From: Welwitschia mirabilis
Lineage: Eukaryota; Gnetophyta; Gnetopsida; Welwitschiales
Direction of reading: 5' to 3'
NCBI GenBank assembly: GCA_051453625.1
Contig: JBOZIK010000001.1
Location: forward strand, 183,546,436-183,598,449
DNA: 52,014 bases
The translations under genes and the position numbers were made by a program. The notes under the pieces were generated by a model. The model saw only the letters and a list, made by a program, of their open reading frames with translations, was not told where the DNA came from and made no database searches. Below, piece after piece: positions 33,861-44,969 of the stretch. Every line of letters begins with the position of its first letter. The stretch's first letter is position 1.

Positions 33861-34489
33861 TTAGATGTAAAGAGAAATAACCTATCTTACATAATTATTA
33901 TACATAAATAAAGTAATAAAGAAGAGGAAGGAAATAAATAAGAGTTAGAAAGTGAAGACAAAACATGTATGACTTAATTTTCAAAAAAATTATTAAGTTA
34001 TAAAAAATTTTTATAAGATGAAGAAATAACTTCATAATCATAAATTATCTTACAAGTAAGAAAAGAATTATTGTACTAGGTTTGCAAACAAAAACTCAAC
34101 ACTTAAGGCTGAGATTAGTAATCTAACATGTGAATTGGAAAATGTTAAATAGGAACTGAGAGATGTAAAGAACATTAATGAGAAATTCACTAAAGAAAAG
34201 GAGACCTTAAGAGTTATGCTTGGATAATGTAGAAATATCCATAACAAAAGTGGCATATAACAAAATGAAGCTTTTACAAGCATTTAGACCTCATTCTCCA
34301 ATAAGTGGAACTATAAGTCAATGTATGATAATTTAGCATTTATAAATAGTATTACCTATTATTATTACTACAAATATAGTTACTATTAATCTAATTATCT
34401 ATCCAAGTTAAGTAAAAGAAACTATTCTAACAATGCCAAGAGGCCAAACAGAATGATACAACACCCTATATAGGCAAAACCAAAGAAAA

Positions 34490-34920
34490 TAGTTCTTAAA
34501 TCAAGGCTAGATCTTTTAAATAAATTGCCTTGTAATCTATGAAAAGACATGCATGGTATGTTGATAGTGGATGTTCTAAGAACATGATAGCTAATAAATC
34601 TAGTTTTACTTTCTTGGTTAAGTAAGACAAATGTTTTATTACTTTTGATGACAACACAGAAGCACTAATCAGAAGTGTTAGAAACATTGGTGAAGGTAAC
34701 ATACCTGAGGTAAAAGATGTATGTTATGTTGAAGGTTAGTAACATAATTTACTTAGTGTAACTAAACAATGTCATGCAAATTTTTCTATAACTTTTACTA
34801 AAGATGATTGTATTATGAAGGAATGTAAATTAAACAAAGTTTTATTTGATAGGCTTAGGAAATCAAATGTTTATGTTACTACATCACAAGACATTTCTAA
34901 CAAAGATACCAATTATTTAT
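34490..34920 (+). pseudogene. Element B protease and pre-integrase segment
   Basis: WYVDSGCSKNMIANKSSFTF at about 34553-34612 carries the aspartic protease active-site triad D-S-G of copia elements. It is followed by SVTKQCHANFSITFTKDDCI near 34755-34815 and KSNVYVTTSQD near 34863-34893, the segment that normally leads into the GAG-pre-integrase and zinc-binding part of integrase. There the similarity stops. Confidence 0.75.
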
Positions 34921-34959
34921 TAGAGGTGATAAAAAAATGTAGCACATGAAGCTTAGTTA

Positions 34960-36180
34960 TGTGAATGAGGATCTACTAAAGATCTTCTTCTCAAAAGATA
35001 TGATAGTGATGAGGAGAAGGAAGAGGAACCTAGTAAAAAACCTCCTCACAGATGAATAAACTAAAAAAGAATCACTTAACTATGAAGATAATTGATAGTC
35101 TATATGATAATATACAAATAAGAAGTTATACTAAGGAATTTTGTGGATTCATAGCTTACATCTCTCAAGTGGAGTCCAAAAACTTCATTGAGGTAGAATG
35201 CAATGAACATTGGATGATAACTACACAAGAAGAGTTAAACTAGTTTGAAATATGTGATGTTTGAAAACCTATTCCAAGACCATCAGATAACTAATACTAG
35301 GAACTAAATAGATATTTAAAAATAAAACAGGTAAAACTAAAAATGTCATTAGAGTAAAGTAAGATTTATGACAAAGGATACAACTATCAGGAAGGGATTG
35401 ACTTTGAGAAGATCTTTACACCATTAGTACACATGACATCAATTAGGACACTTTTAGCTTTTTCATATATTAAGGCATTCAAATCCTATGAGATAGATGG
35501 TAAGAAGGAATTCTTGAATTAAGTACTACGAGAAGAGTCATATGTTAAGAAACTTAAAGATATTACTAGTTCTTATAACCTAGATTTATTTATAGGCTAA
35601 AAAAAGGCTCTTTGTGGACTTAAGAAAGCTCTTAGAGTTTGGTATGAAAGTTTTCTAGATCTTCTAATAGAGAATGGATTTAAAAGAGTACATATAATAT
35701 CACTTTACTTATCAAAATAGATGGTAACTATTTTAAAATTATGCAAACATACATAGATGACATTATAGTTGATGCCATTAATGAGTTGTTATGTAAGAAG
35801 TTTGCCAAGATTATGTAGGATGAATTTGAAATAAACGTCATAGGAGAAATAAGAAACTTCTTTAGTCTATAAGTTGTGAAATATAGATGAGATACATTCA
35901 TTTGCCAAACTAATTATATTAAGAATTTATTAGCTAAATATGGGTTGCAATATTATAAGGAAAAAGATACACTTATAAGCCAAGGCACAAAATTGAATCA
36001 AGATGAGCATGATAAAAAGGTTGATTAAAAACCATATAGACTTATAATTGGTAGTTTACTTTATTTTACTATAAGTAGGCCAAACATATTATTAAGTATA
36101 GTTATTTATGCTTATTATCAAAGTAATCCTAGGGCATTACATCTTACTACTATAAAAAGAATATTTTATTATTTGAAAGG
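34960..36180 (+). pseudogene. Element B reverse transcriptase
   Basis: Starts with an acidic linker (DEEKEEEPSKKPPHR near 35009-35053), then EHWMITTQEELN at 35201-35236 and GIDFEKIFTPLVHMTSIRTL at 35395-35454, matching the copia 'HW..AMQEEL' and 'GIDYxExFxPV' blocks. LCGLKKALRVWYESFLDLL near 35611-35668 corresponds to the 'LYGLKQAPRAWY' block and YIDDIIVD near 35752-35775 to the catalytic YVDDI. Stops such as the one after KKEFLN show it is dead. Confidence 0.8.
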
Positions 36181-36234
36181 TACTACTAAATGGGGTTTTG
36201 GTACTTAACAAAGTCTTACCTTAATATAGTAGGG

Positions 36235-36665
36235 TATCATGATGTAGATTGGATATGTTATAAGAATTATAGAAGAAGTAAAAGTGGAGGTTGCTACCTA
36301 TTAGGATAATGTTTAGTACCATGGAGTAGCATTTATTAAAATTCAACTACTCTCTTAACCACTGAAGCTAAGTACATTACTGCTAGACATTGTTGTGTAT
36401 AGGTGCTATAAATGAGGTAAACCTTAAAGATTTTAGACTCAAAATGGAGAAAATTCTAATCTATTATGATAATAAAAGTATAATCAACATATCTAAGAAT
36501 ATTATTTAGCATTTTAGAATAAAGCATATTGAGACTATATATCATTTCCTTTAATAACATGTATCAAATCGAGATATTTCTTTGAATGTATTAAGACATA
36601 ATATCAACTAGCTAATGTGTTCACTAAGCCATTAAGTAAAGAAAGGTTATTCAAGATCTACTAGA
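36235..36665 (+). pseudogene. Element B RNase H
   Basis: RRSKSGGCYLLG near 36268-36303, TEAKYITARHCC near 36362-36397, YYDNKSIINISKN near 36461-36499, RIKHIETIYHFL near 36515-36550 and NVFTKPLSKERL near 36616-36651 follow the copia RNase H order (DRKSTSGxC, AEYIA, CDNxSAI, IDIRHHF, DxxTKPL). Broken by several stops. Confidence 0.8.
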
Positions 36666-36699
36666 ACATAGGGATTGGATCTTACTCAATTAGGTAAGT

Positions 36700-37564
36700 T
36701 AGGAAGTGATCTCTTTCTAATCTCGAATCATGATATTACTTTTGTTATCATTTGAGATTTGAGATAAAAATAATGATACTTAAATTTTATCTTAAGTTTG
36801 TGTTTTAATTTAAAATTTTATTATATTTTATATAATTAGATTATATGATGTTAATTATGAGTTGAATTTTCTAATAATGTGTTTAGATAGATGAATTCTA
36901 TAAGCTTTTAGGGATTTAGGATTGAAGTCTATTAAAAGTTCCGACATCTATGATGAAGATATATTTTACATATGAAGACATCATTAACTATCAATTTTTG
37001 GAAAAGAAAGTTAAATGTTTTTTAAATAAATAGATGTTTATTGCTTTTTTCGGTTTAGATATTTTTTGTATGGTAGATGCCTTTGTTACTTCTAGGTATT
37101 TTTTTTTTTAAACTTTTAAGAATTTGATGGGTAGATGTCTTTCACTGATGTAGATATTTATTATTTTCATTTTAGGCATCTTTTAAGGATAGAATTCTTT
37201 GATACTATAAATTTTAAAATAAAAAATCCATGCTAAATCTAGGATTTATGGCCCTTTTTTAAGTGAAAAAGAAACCATCAACTCTTATCTTCACTCCTTT
37301 TCTCATCAAGTATACCTATTAGTGTGTTTAAGAGCTATTCATTTCTTAGCTTTTTCTAAATATATGTCTTTGTTTTAGAAGAGGTCTATACAATAACTAA
37401 GAAAATCTTTCATATATGCATATTTTTAATGGTTTTTATTAGTTTTTATTTTATGATTTAATTCTTTCAATTATTCATTGAGAAAATATAATAAAAAGAA
37501 AGCCCTTCTGCTTTACCATAGGTAAGCAAGTTATTCAAAAAACTCAGATTCCTTAATATTAATA
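36700..37564 (+). other. Post-pol spacer of element B
   Basis: Non-coding. Contains repeated words of the type gacatct and agatgtc on both strands (36950-37190). Around 37240-37310 the sequence 'ttatggcccttttttaagtg' and pyrimidine-rich stretch resemble the leader that precedes the additional ORF in SIRE-type elements. Element C is inserted at the right end. Confidence 0.4.
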
Positions 37565-37977
37565 TGATGTTTCATTCTACCATTCTAAGATAATTTCATT
37601 ATAATAGGAACATTTAAATTTTATGCTAGAATCAATAAGAATAACAAGAAATAATTTTATAAAAGGTAGAATATATTATTGATAGTGGTAGGTTACATTT
37701 TTCATCTTTAGCCAACAAACCTAGACTAATGGAAAAAGGTAAATACATGGAGTACAACTTGAGTCCTCCTTTTAAGACCCTTGGGTATTAGCTAAGCTTG
37801 TCGTTGGTTACATTTACCTAGTCTATGCATCCTTACATAATTCCATAGGCTTAAATAACATAATGAAAGGACATAGTTTTATATATTTTGGTCACATCCA
37901 TTCATAAAAACTTGTTAATCATGCTCATTTAGTATCTTAGCATAGTTCTTTACAAATAGTAAATTTGAAACATTACA
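37565..37977 (-). repeat. 3' LTR of element C
   Basis: 413 bp, reading TGTAATG on the minus strand at 37977. Shared with the right copy: 'taggcttaaata', 'tcatgctcatttag', 'tctttacaaatagtaaattt'. Confidence 0.85.
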
Positions 37978-37990
37978 TTCCCTCCTCCTT
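37978..37990 (-). promoter_or_regulatory. Polypurine tract of element C
   Basis: The minus strand reads aaggaggaggga immediately before the 3' LTR. Confidence 0.75.
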
Positions 37991-38139
37991 ATTTATCATG
38001 CTCATCCTTAAAAATGGTTCCTCCTCGTCTTGCACTATTTGTGTAGGCATGCTCATCTAGATTATTTTCTATATTATGTACAACACATAAGGGAAGGAAG
38101 ACATTGTATATGATGAAATACAATGAAAAGTAAAGAAGT

Positions 38140-39320
38140 AATATTTCATGTTTTATTAAAAAGTTTGGAAAAGGTATCTTGCATATACTTATTATTTTTT
38201 CAAGTCTGTTAATTACAATGAGTCCATTAGACAAGTATTTTCTTAAAATTTTTCTTTCTTAATTACTTAGTCTTAGTATCTACGAATTTTTTGGATTGGA
38301 CAACAAAGGTTAGATTGGGTTTAAGAATACTATGCTGACAGTTTAGGGTTTAGTCCTAGTTCTTATCCTTATAATAATGTTTTATCATGCTCACATGAAA
38401 AACTAAGTGAATCTAAGACATTCGAAAAGGAAATTCTAATTTATAGGCTAGGTTCCCTATTCTTTCGATAATATTAAATGGACCACAATAACGAGGGACT
38501 ATCTTGCTATAATTCCTTATTGTTAGAGAGTTTCTTTCTAGCTTGATCTTTAAAAGTACTTGTTCACTGACTCAGAATATGTAGTCTAATGTTTCTAATC
38601 ATAATCTCTCTTGCACCAACTTTGATCAAATTATAGATGTATTTTTACTTTTTTAATCATTTCTTTAATAAATTTTAACTCAAATGGTACAACCCTTTCT
38701 AGTCTTTATTGAGGGTCACCTAAGTGTAGATAACTCTTCCACTATTTGGGTTTTTTCATTCACATAGCATAATCCTTTCTATTTGATTATCTATTTTTAG
38801 GTGACATGCCATACTAAAACTAAGTTTAATACCCAAGTGATGGAAGAAAATTGATAGAACTCAGATAGGAATTTAGGATCTCAATTAGATATAATAACTT
38901 GAGGTGCTCCATGAATCTTGAAGATTTATTACATAAATCATAGGACTAATTCTTTGTTGTATTTGAGCTTCATGCTATAATGAAATGAACCATCTTGGTC
39001 AACTTGTCTGCATAAATAAAAATTGAATCATGTTTTCTATTAATAAGAGGAAATCCTATGATGAAATATATAGAGATTTCTTTCCATTTCCACTTTGGTA
39101 CCCCTAATGGTTAAAGAATTCTAGTGGGTCTTCCCTAATCCTTCTTCATTTATTGGCATATGGATCAACTATGGATGTATTCTTATAAATCTACCTTCAT
39201 TTTAGTCCAAAAGTAATATTTACTATTTTGTGAAAATTTCTAAAAATTTGATGTGCCTTGCATAAGGAACTTCATATAGTTTAGACATTAACTTCCTTCT
39301 TCATGGGCCTTATGAGCTGT
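38140..39320 (-). pseudogene. Element C integrase with C-terminal region
   Basis: Minus-strand pieces: RPTRILQPLGVPKWKWKEI-like block near 39065-39150, FIYADKLTKMVHFIIA near 38990-39040, KIKLERNSLTIRNYSKIVPR near 38490-38550, then YCGPFNIIERIGNLAYKLEF near 38425-38490 and IHLVFHVSMIKHYYKD near 38360-38410. These are the integrase core and GPY/F-type module of Ty3/gypsy elements. The tail (KFVDTKTK, LRKKNFKKILV near 38220-38290, then QDTFSKLF near 38160) lines up with the chromodomain-type end of chromoviruses. Stops are frequent. Confidence 0.75.
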
Positions 39321-39459
39321 AAAGATGTTGTCCTTTCAATAAATATCCATCATATGAGAGCATGTAGATATTTAATTCTTTTCCTTATTGAATCAATTAG
39401 TGTATATATTCAAAGTATAAATAATTAGATATGAATGTCTTAAGAAAAATTGATAATCT

Positions 39460-40720
39460 GATGTAATAGTGATGGTTGGCATGCACCACCTTCTACTTAG
39501 GGTGTTTGAAACTTTGTTCTCCTTTCTTAGGTTATACTGTAGCATGAAGTCATATTTTATAAGTAATTCACCTAATCTTCTTTGTCACATATTCAAAAGA
39601 ATCGATTTCTGAAAATATTCCAAGCTTTCATGATCTATTTTTAAATAAAAATTCTCCTCCCAATAGGTAACATCTTTAAACCTTTAGTGCATGTACTATG
39701 GTTAGCAGTTCGAGGTCATCGATGGAATAATTCTTCTCATGTTAATTTAGTTTTTGTGATTCATAGGTAATCACCTGGTCATCTTGGCTTAGTATAACTC
39801 CTATAACTTAAGTAAAAGCATCAATGATGATTATGAATGATTTTATTCATGTTTACAATTTTGAGAATAAGTCCAATTGTAAGTAATAGATTTAGCATGA
39901 GAAATTCCTCCTTGCATTTATTATTGAAGTTAAAGGTAGACACTGATTTAGTTAAATTTATTAGTAGTATTGTAAGTTGAGAGAATCTTGGGATAAGTTT
40001 CTTATAAAAACTAGCAAAACCCTAAGAAGCTTTAAACTTGTATGGCATCCTTTAGTTTTGGCCATTCCATTGTGATCTATACTTTAGCTAGATCAGTTGC
40101 AATTCCTTTACTAAAAATAACATGTCCTATCTAGATGATTTCTATGTAGAAAAAGTTACATTTTCTCAATTTATCTTTAAAGTCTTACTTAACTAGAACC
40201 TATGAAATTTGCTTTAGGTATGCAACATCATCATCTTGACTTTTGGAGTACACCAAAATATTATCTAAAAACACAACTACAAACTTTTCTAGATAAGGTT
40301 AAAAAAAATATCATTCATTAAATTCATAAAAGTAGCAAGAGAATTTATCAATCCAAAGGGCATCACTACAAATTCATAATGCCCATATCTTATTTTAAAG
40401 GTAGCTTTGTGGATACCTTCTTCTTTAATGTGGATTTGATGATATTCTAAAATGATATTCTAACTTTAAGTCACTTTGAGAATAATTTGGATCCTTGAGG
40501 TTGATCCAATAGGTCATTACTTTTTGGTAAAGAATACCTATTCTTGATGGTACCTTGTTTAGCTATTTGTAGTTAATGCAGAGTTGCAAGATGCCATCTT
40601 TTTCTAAAGAGTACTAAGGCTCCCTAATGTAACACATTAGGATGAACCTTGTCTTTTAAAAGTAGCTGTTCAATTTTTAGTTTCAATTTTCTTAGTTTTA
40701 TTATTAAAAATTGATAGGGA
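39460..40720 (-). pseudogene. Element C reverse transcriptase and RNase H
   Basis: [20 protein letters not shown] at about 40333-40392 and [20 protein letters not shown] at about 40243-40302 are the gypsy reverse-transcriptase core; the catalytic D-D is D-N here. LGFASFYKKLIPRFSQLTIL near 39970-40030 and the RNase H end (RRLGELLIKYDFMLQYNL, then KVSNTLSRR, near 39500-39580) follow in order. It cannot be active because of many stops. Confidence 0.8.
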
Positions 40721-40999
40721 GCTCACACTATTAATTGTGTTTTAGAGGTTATATTGATTTCATGCTGTACTTTCTTTTTTAGTGGTAGTGACTTAGAATC
40801 TTCAAACACATTCAGAAATTCTTATAGTCCTAGTAGCAATGTATGATCATTTTTGTTGTTTTCTGCATATATTAGGGTAACGAGCACCTATTTTCTTTTG
40901 ACAGCTTTTGAAATATGCTTAGGTAAGGTTAGGGATATCCTCTTATTTCCTCCCTCCCCCTTTAAGGTTCATTCTCTAAATAAAGTTATTAGCAAGAAA

Positions 41000-42560
41000 G
41001 TGTATTAATAAAAATTAATTTAAACATTATATCTAATTAGGAAGAGAATTATTAAAATGGCATGATGTTATCCAATGTGAAAAACATAGAACTTATTTAA
41101 GTCATGAATGATATAGTTTATAATGTAGTAGTTCCATCTTGTGTAAGAAAACTACCTCTTACAACTCCTATTATGGACTTTTATTCCTTAAAAGGAGGGA
41201 TGTTGAATTTATAAATAGTGCTAAAGAGATAAAACTATGAGAGACACCATTATTAACTAAGAAAGAAATGAAGAAAGATAAAATGTGACGATGGGATTCT
41301 AAAATAGAATGCTGGTTATGAGTTATACATATTTAAATAATAACATATAACCTTTTTGGTAGTGGACCTAAATTTTGTGAAGCTTAAGATTAGTTTCTCT
41401 AAGAAGTGCTAGTTTCTAGAGCTATAGATGGGTAATATTTGGCAATGTATTACTTCTTATAGCACTCATAATAGGTAAGATTGGTTCTGAATATATCTCA
41501 TGCTAGTGGTATATTCGATAAATTAGATCTACCTTCTCGAGAATTGTGTTGTTTGGTCCATCTGGTATCTTGTGTTTGAAAATAATGTCTTGTTTTGTAG
41601 TAGTTGTCCTTGGTTGATTTAATTTCTAAAGTGCAAAGGATGTTCTGATTTTGGATGGTAGGACTCTAATGAAATTGTTATTCAACTACCTTTTTGTAAA
41701 GTTCTTTTGGTATTTCATAAGGCACTAGAATTCAGACCAGTGTTCATCCAGTGGGTATTTTCCCAAGCGGAGGCATTATAATTCCACCATTTGATCTTTT
41801 ATGAAGTCTTCAAGGATGAATTTATTTTAAATTCCTCCCTTGAGGCATTATAAGATACTCATTAGGAATGCTTTTGCTCATATCGAAACCATCATTCTTA
41901 TGAATTTCCTACCACGAAGATGGCAACATATGTACATCATTATTCTAGGGGGCCATTTTATAGGTTAAAATAATTTTTGATCTGTTAAATCCATGAAATA
42001 ATTTCTTCACTTATTCATGCTTTGCCTTCATATGTTTTAAGGCATATCATTTTTGTGATTTTCTCTTATTCTTGTCATTTTATGTTAGAATTATTTAATT
42101 GTTTGATTAGGAAGGTTTGAAGATTTATTTATATGTTTAGTAGTCATATTTGAATGTTCTAAAGGTCGACTACACCCAATGGAATATTTTGACCTGAAGT
42201 GGATGATTGTTCTTGAGATTCCCTAGGATTTTGTTCAATAGGTTTTTCTATTAGATGAGAGAGTAGGTTGTTGATCCTATTGGCAAGGAGTTCATTTTGT
42301 AAATGAATATGGTCTAGTTGGATCTCTATTTTATTTATTCATTTAGTCATTCTATATTCCATGATGCACTAGTTGGTTCGATGTCCCTTTGAACTTATAT
42401 GCCTCTTTTTTGTTGCTTATATTTTAAGAATAATACACATCTTTTATGGAAAGAATGATGTTCTTTTATAGTGATGCTATAATACTTAGGTACCTATAAC
42501 TAAATGGTGTTTAGAAAAATAGATAAAGAAATAGTTCAATGGTTATCATAATATTCCTTC
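41000..42560 (-). pseudogene. Element C gag-protease region (weak)
   Basis: Placed by order only: upstream of reverse transcriptase on the minus strand. The one coding-like stretch is near 42195-42360 (MEYRMTK, KIEIQLDHIHLQNELLANRI, NLLSHLIEKPIEQ), a helical, coiled-coil-like segment of the kind found at the start of Gag or its leader. No zinc knuckle or protease triad could be read with confidence. Confidence 0.35.
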
Positions 42561-42584
42561 ATGACATGGATCCCATTGGTGGTA

Positions 42585-44450
42585 ACTATCAAAGTGGTGT
42601 GTTACTGGTACCTCAAGTGTAACATTGAATAATACACAAGTGACAAGGTTAAACTACAATGTTAGGTATTCAAGTACAATGTTGAACACCTAAGTGTGAT
42701 GTCAAGGCTTCTTTATGGAGTAAGTATGGGTGAGATCATGAGCATCAAAGTTAAATGAAAGGTGCTAAGACTCACGAGTGTAAGTGTGATGTTAGACACT
42801 AAATGTGACATTGGGAATTTAAGTGTGATGTTGAATACCCAAGTGTGATATCAGAGAGTTTTATCATGTGAAAACTAGAATAAAGTAGTTATGTCGAGGG
42901 TGAATGAGAGGTAAAAAAATCTTACAAAAGTGAGTGTGACATCGAATACTCAAGTACAACATCAAATCTTTTTCCAAGAGTAATTCTAGAGTGTAATGCA
43001 AAGTGCCAAGGCCTTGCAAAAGGCATTGGAGTATTGCAGAGTTAAGTGTAACATCAAATACCCAAGTGTGATATCAGATATCTAAGTGTAACATTGAAGT
43101 CTTTGTTACAATGTGAGCTAGAGAAAAAGGAGTGGTACCTAGGTCAAGTGGAAGGTGTTAAAGCCTTACAGTGATAAGTGCAACATCAGAAATATAAGTG
43201 TAACATTAAACACCAAAGTATAACACTGGCCACCCAAGTACAACATTGAAGTCTCCATTGTAGAGTGGAAAGAAGTAGAACGGTTGATGCCAATGTCAAG
43301 CAGGAGGTGTTAAATGTAAGCAAGAAGTAAGTGTGATGTCGAACACCCAAGTATGACATTAAACACCTAAGTGTAACATTAGAGGCTTCATTATGGAGTG
43401 GACTAGAAGAGCATGGTTGATGCTGGGGCTAAGTAGGAGCTGTTAGATGTAGATGGGGGGAAAGTGTGATGTCAAACATCCAAGTGTGATGATGAATACC
43501 TGAGTATAATATCAAAGCCTTTACAGTATAGTTTCAAGTAGAATCATGATGTGATAGAGTCAATTGAATGCATTGAAATGTCATAAGACCAAGTATGACA
43601 TGAGGCATGCAAGTACAACATTAGACACACAAGCACAACGTTAGCACTCAAGTGCTACAACAACCTTCTAAGTGCAATGTTGGTCCTATAGAGGATGATA
43701 TTGTAATTGGACTTAGCATTATCACCTAATTATAGTTTACTTTCTTNNNNNNNNNNNNNNNNNNNNNNNNNNNNNNNNNNNNNNNNNNNNNNNNNNNNNN
43801 NNNNNNNNNNNNNNNNNNNNNNNNNNNNNNNNNNNNNNNNNNNNNNCTTTGTGGTAATTGTCAAGGAAATGTATTATTAGGTACCATCTGTGCGATCTTG
43901 GATGAAACACCAATATCATAATCAAAATGTAATATGAGTATTTAAGTGTGATGTTAGACAACCAAGTCTAACATTGGACATCCTTATGCAACTTTAAAGC
44001 CTTACTGTAAGCCCAAGTGAGGTGGATAGTATCAAAGGTAAATAAAAGGTATTAGGATCTCATAAGAACAAGTGTAACATCAAGCACCCTCATGCAATGT
44101 TGGACACCTAAGTATAACATCAAGACTATTGCCACAGGGAAGCTAGAGTAGAATGGATAATGTTGAGGATGAACGGGTGGTGTTAGAAGCTTGCATANNN
44201 NNNNNNNCATAGACAAGTTCAACATTAGGCACTCTAGTGTAACATTGGATACCAAGTGCAACATTAAAGATTAGAGTGCAACATTGAAGACATCATTGTG
44301 AAGCAAGCTAAAATCACACAGTGGACATCAAGGCTAAGTAATATATATTAGAGGTAGATAGTAGGCAAATGTGATGTCAGGTGCTCAAGTGCATTGTCAA
44401 ACACCTAAGTGTGATATCAACCTCTTAAGTGCAACTTTAACCCTTTGGTA
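42585..44450. repeat. Hierarchical tandem array inside element C
   Basis: Two levels are visible. Level one: a word of about 20-24 bases, 'acccaagtgtgatgtcgaac' and variants (aagtgtaacattga, aagtacaacatcaa), occurs dozens of times. Level two: groups of two to four such words alternate with a longer segment of the type 'ttatggagtggactagaaga ... ggtgttagatgtaag', seen starting near 42710, 42858, 42967, 43101, 43251, 43385, 43517, 43999, 44124 and 44287, so a composite unit of about 110-160 bp. It contains gaps at 43747-43846 (100 N) and 44198-44207, so the true copy number is not known. Confidence 0.85.
43747..43846. other. Assembly gap (100 N) in the tandem array
   Basis: Exactly 100 N, a placeholder of unknown real size; a second 10-N gap lies at 44198-44207. 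Confidence 0.95.
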
Positions 44451-44969
44451 TGCACTATTATCATAAGGTCCATACTATCATCTAACTACAATTTGTTTCC
44501 TTTAATCTTGGATTACTTAACTTTAGTTAAATTTTAATTATAGTTAACTTTACTCCTATTATCAGTTAACCCGTCCATGTGGCCTTTATTTTTACCTCAT
44601 TTTTCTTGTATTTTTAAGCTAGTTTTTTTCCCCCTTATTTTACTGATGTTCTTCTGTGTGACACTTCTTTTTATATTTTAGTGATTTTTACACAATTTAC
44701 ATAGGTTATTTATAGTCTTTTTCACTTATAAATATGATCTCTTTTTCATTACTTCTACTTTGTAGCACCCACATCTTAAGGTATGAATCAAAGACTTTAT
44801 CCTACTATTTTTTGGAATTCTACTAATGTCAAATCTACTGAGTTGAAAATACAACAATGAGCTACAGAGTAGGATTTTTCTTGGATCTTCTCCTCCAATC
44901 TCTTAGATTTATGTGGTTTCCCTTCCTTTCTTCTTCACCATCTGACTGCTTTATTTATTCTTGATTCTC

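Larger units (their letters stand above)
31519..37564 (+). mobile_element. Element B: SIRE-like Ty1/copia, integrase core deleted, split by element C
   Basis: Order on the plus strand: LTR (about 31519-32768), decayed PBS (32771-32782), gag, zinc knuckle, protease, reverse transcriptase, RNase H to about 36665, then a non-coding stretch. It is then interrupted by gypsy element C at 37565 and a coding relic of its extra ORF continues at 47580-47973. All frames are broken. The distance from protease to reverse transcriptase is too short to hold an integrase. No 3' LTR was found; it would be expected to the right of element D, outside the window. Confidence 0.75.

Noticed and set aside
42585-44450. 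Regularly spaced repeats that could be taken for a CRISPR array
   Set aside because: Units are diverged, spacers are themselves repeats, the array is inside a gypsy element and the DNA is from a plant.
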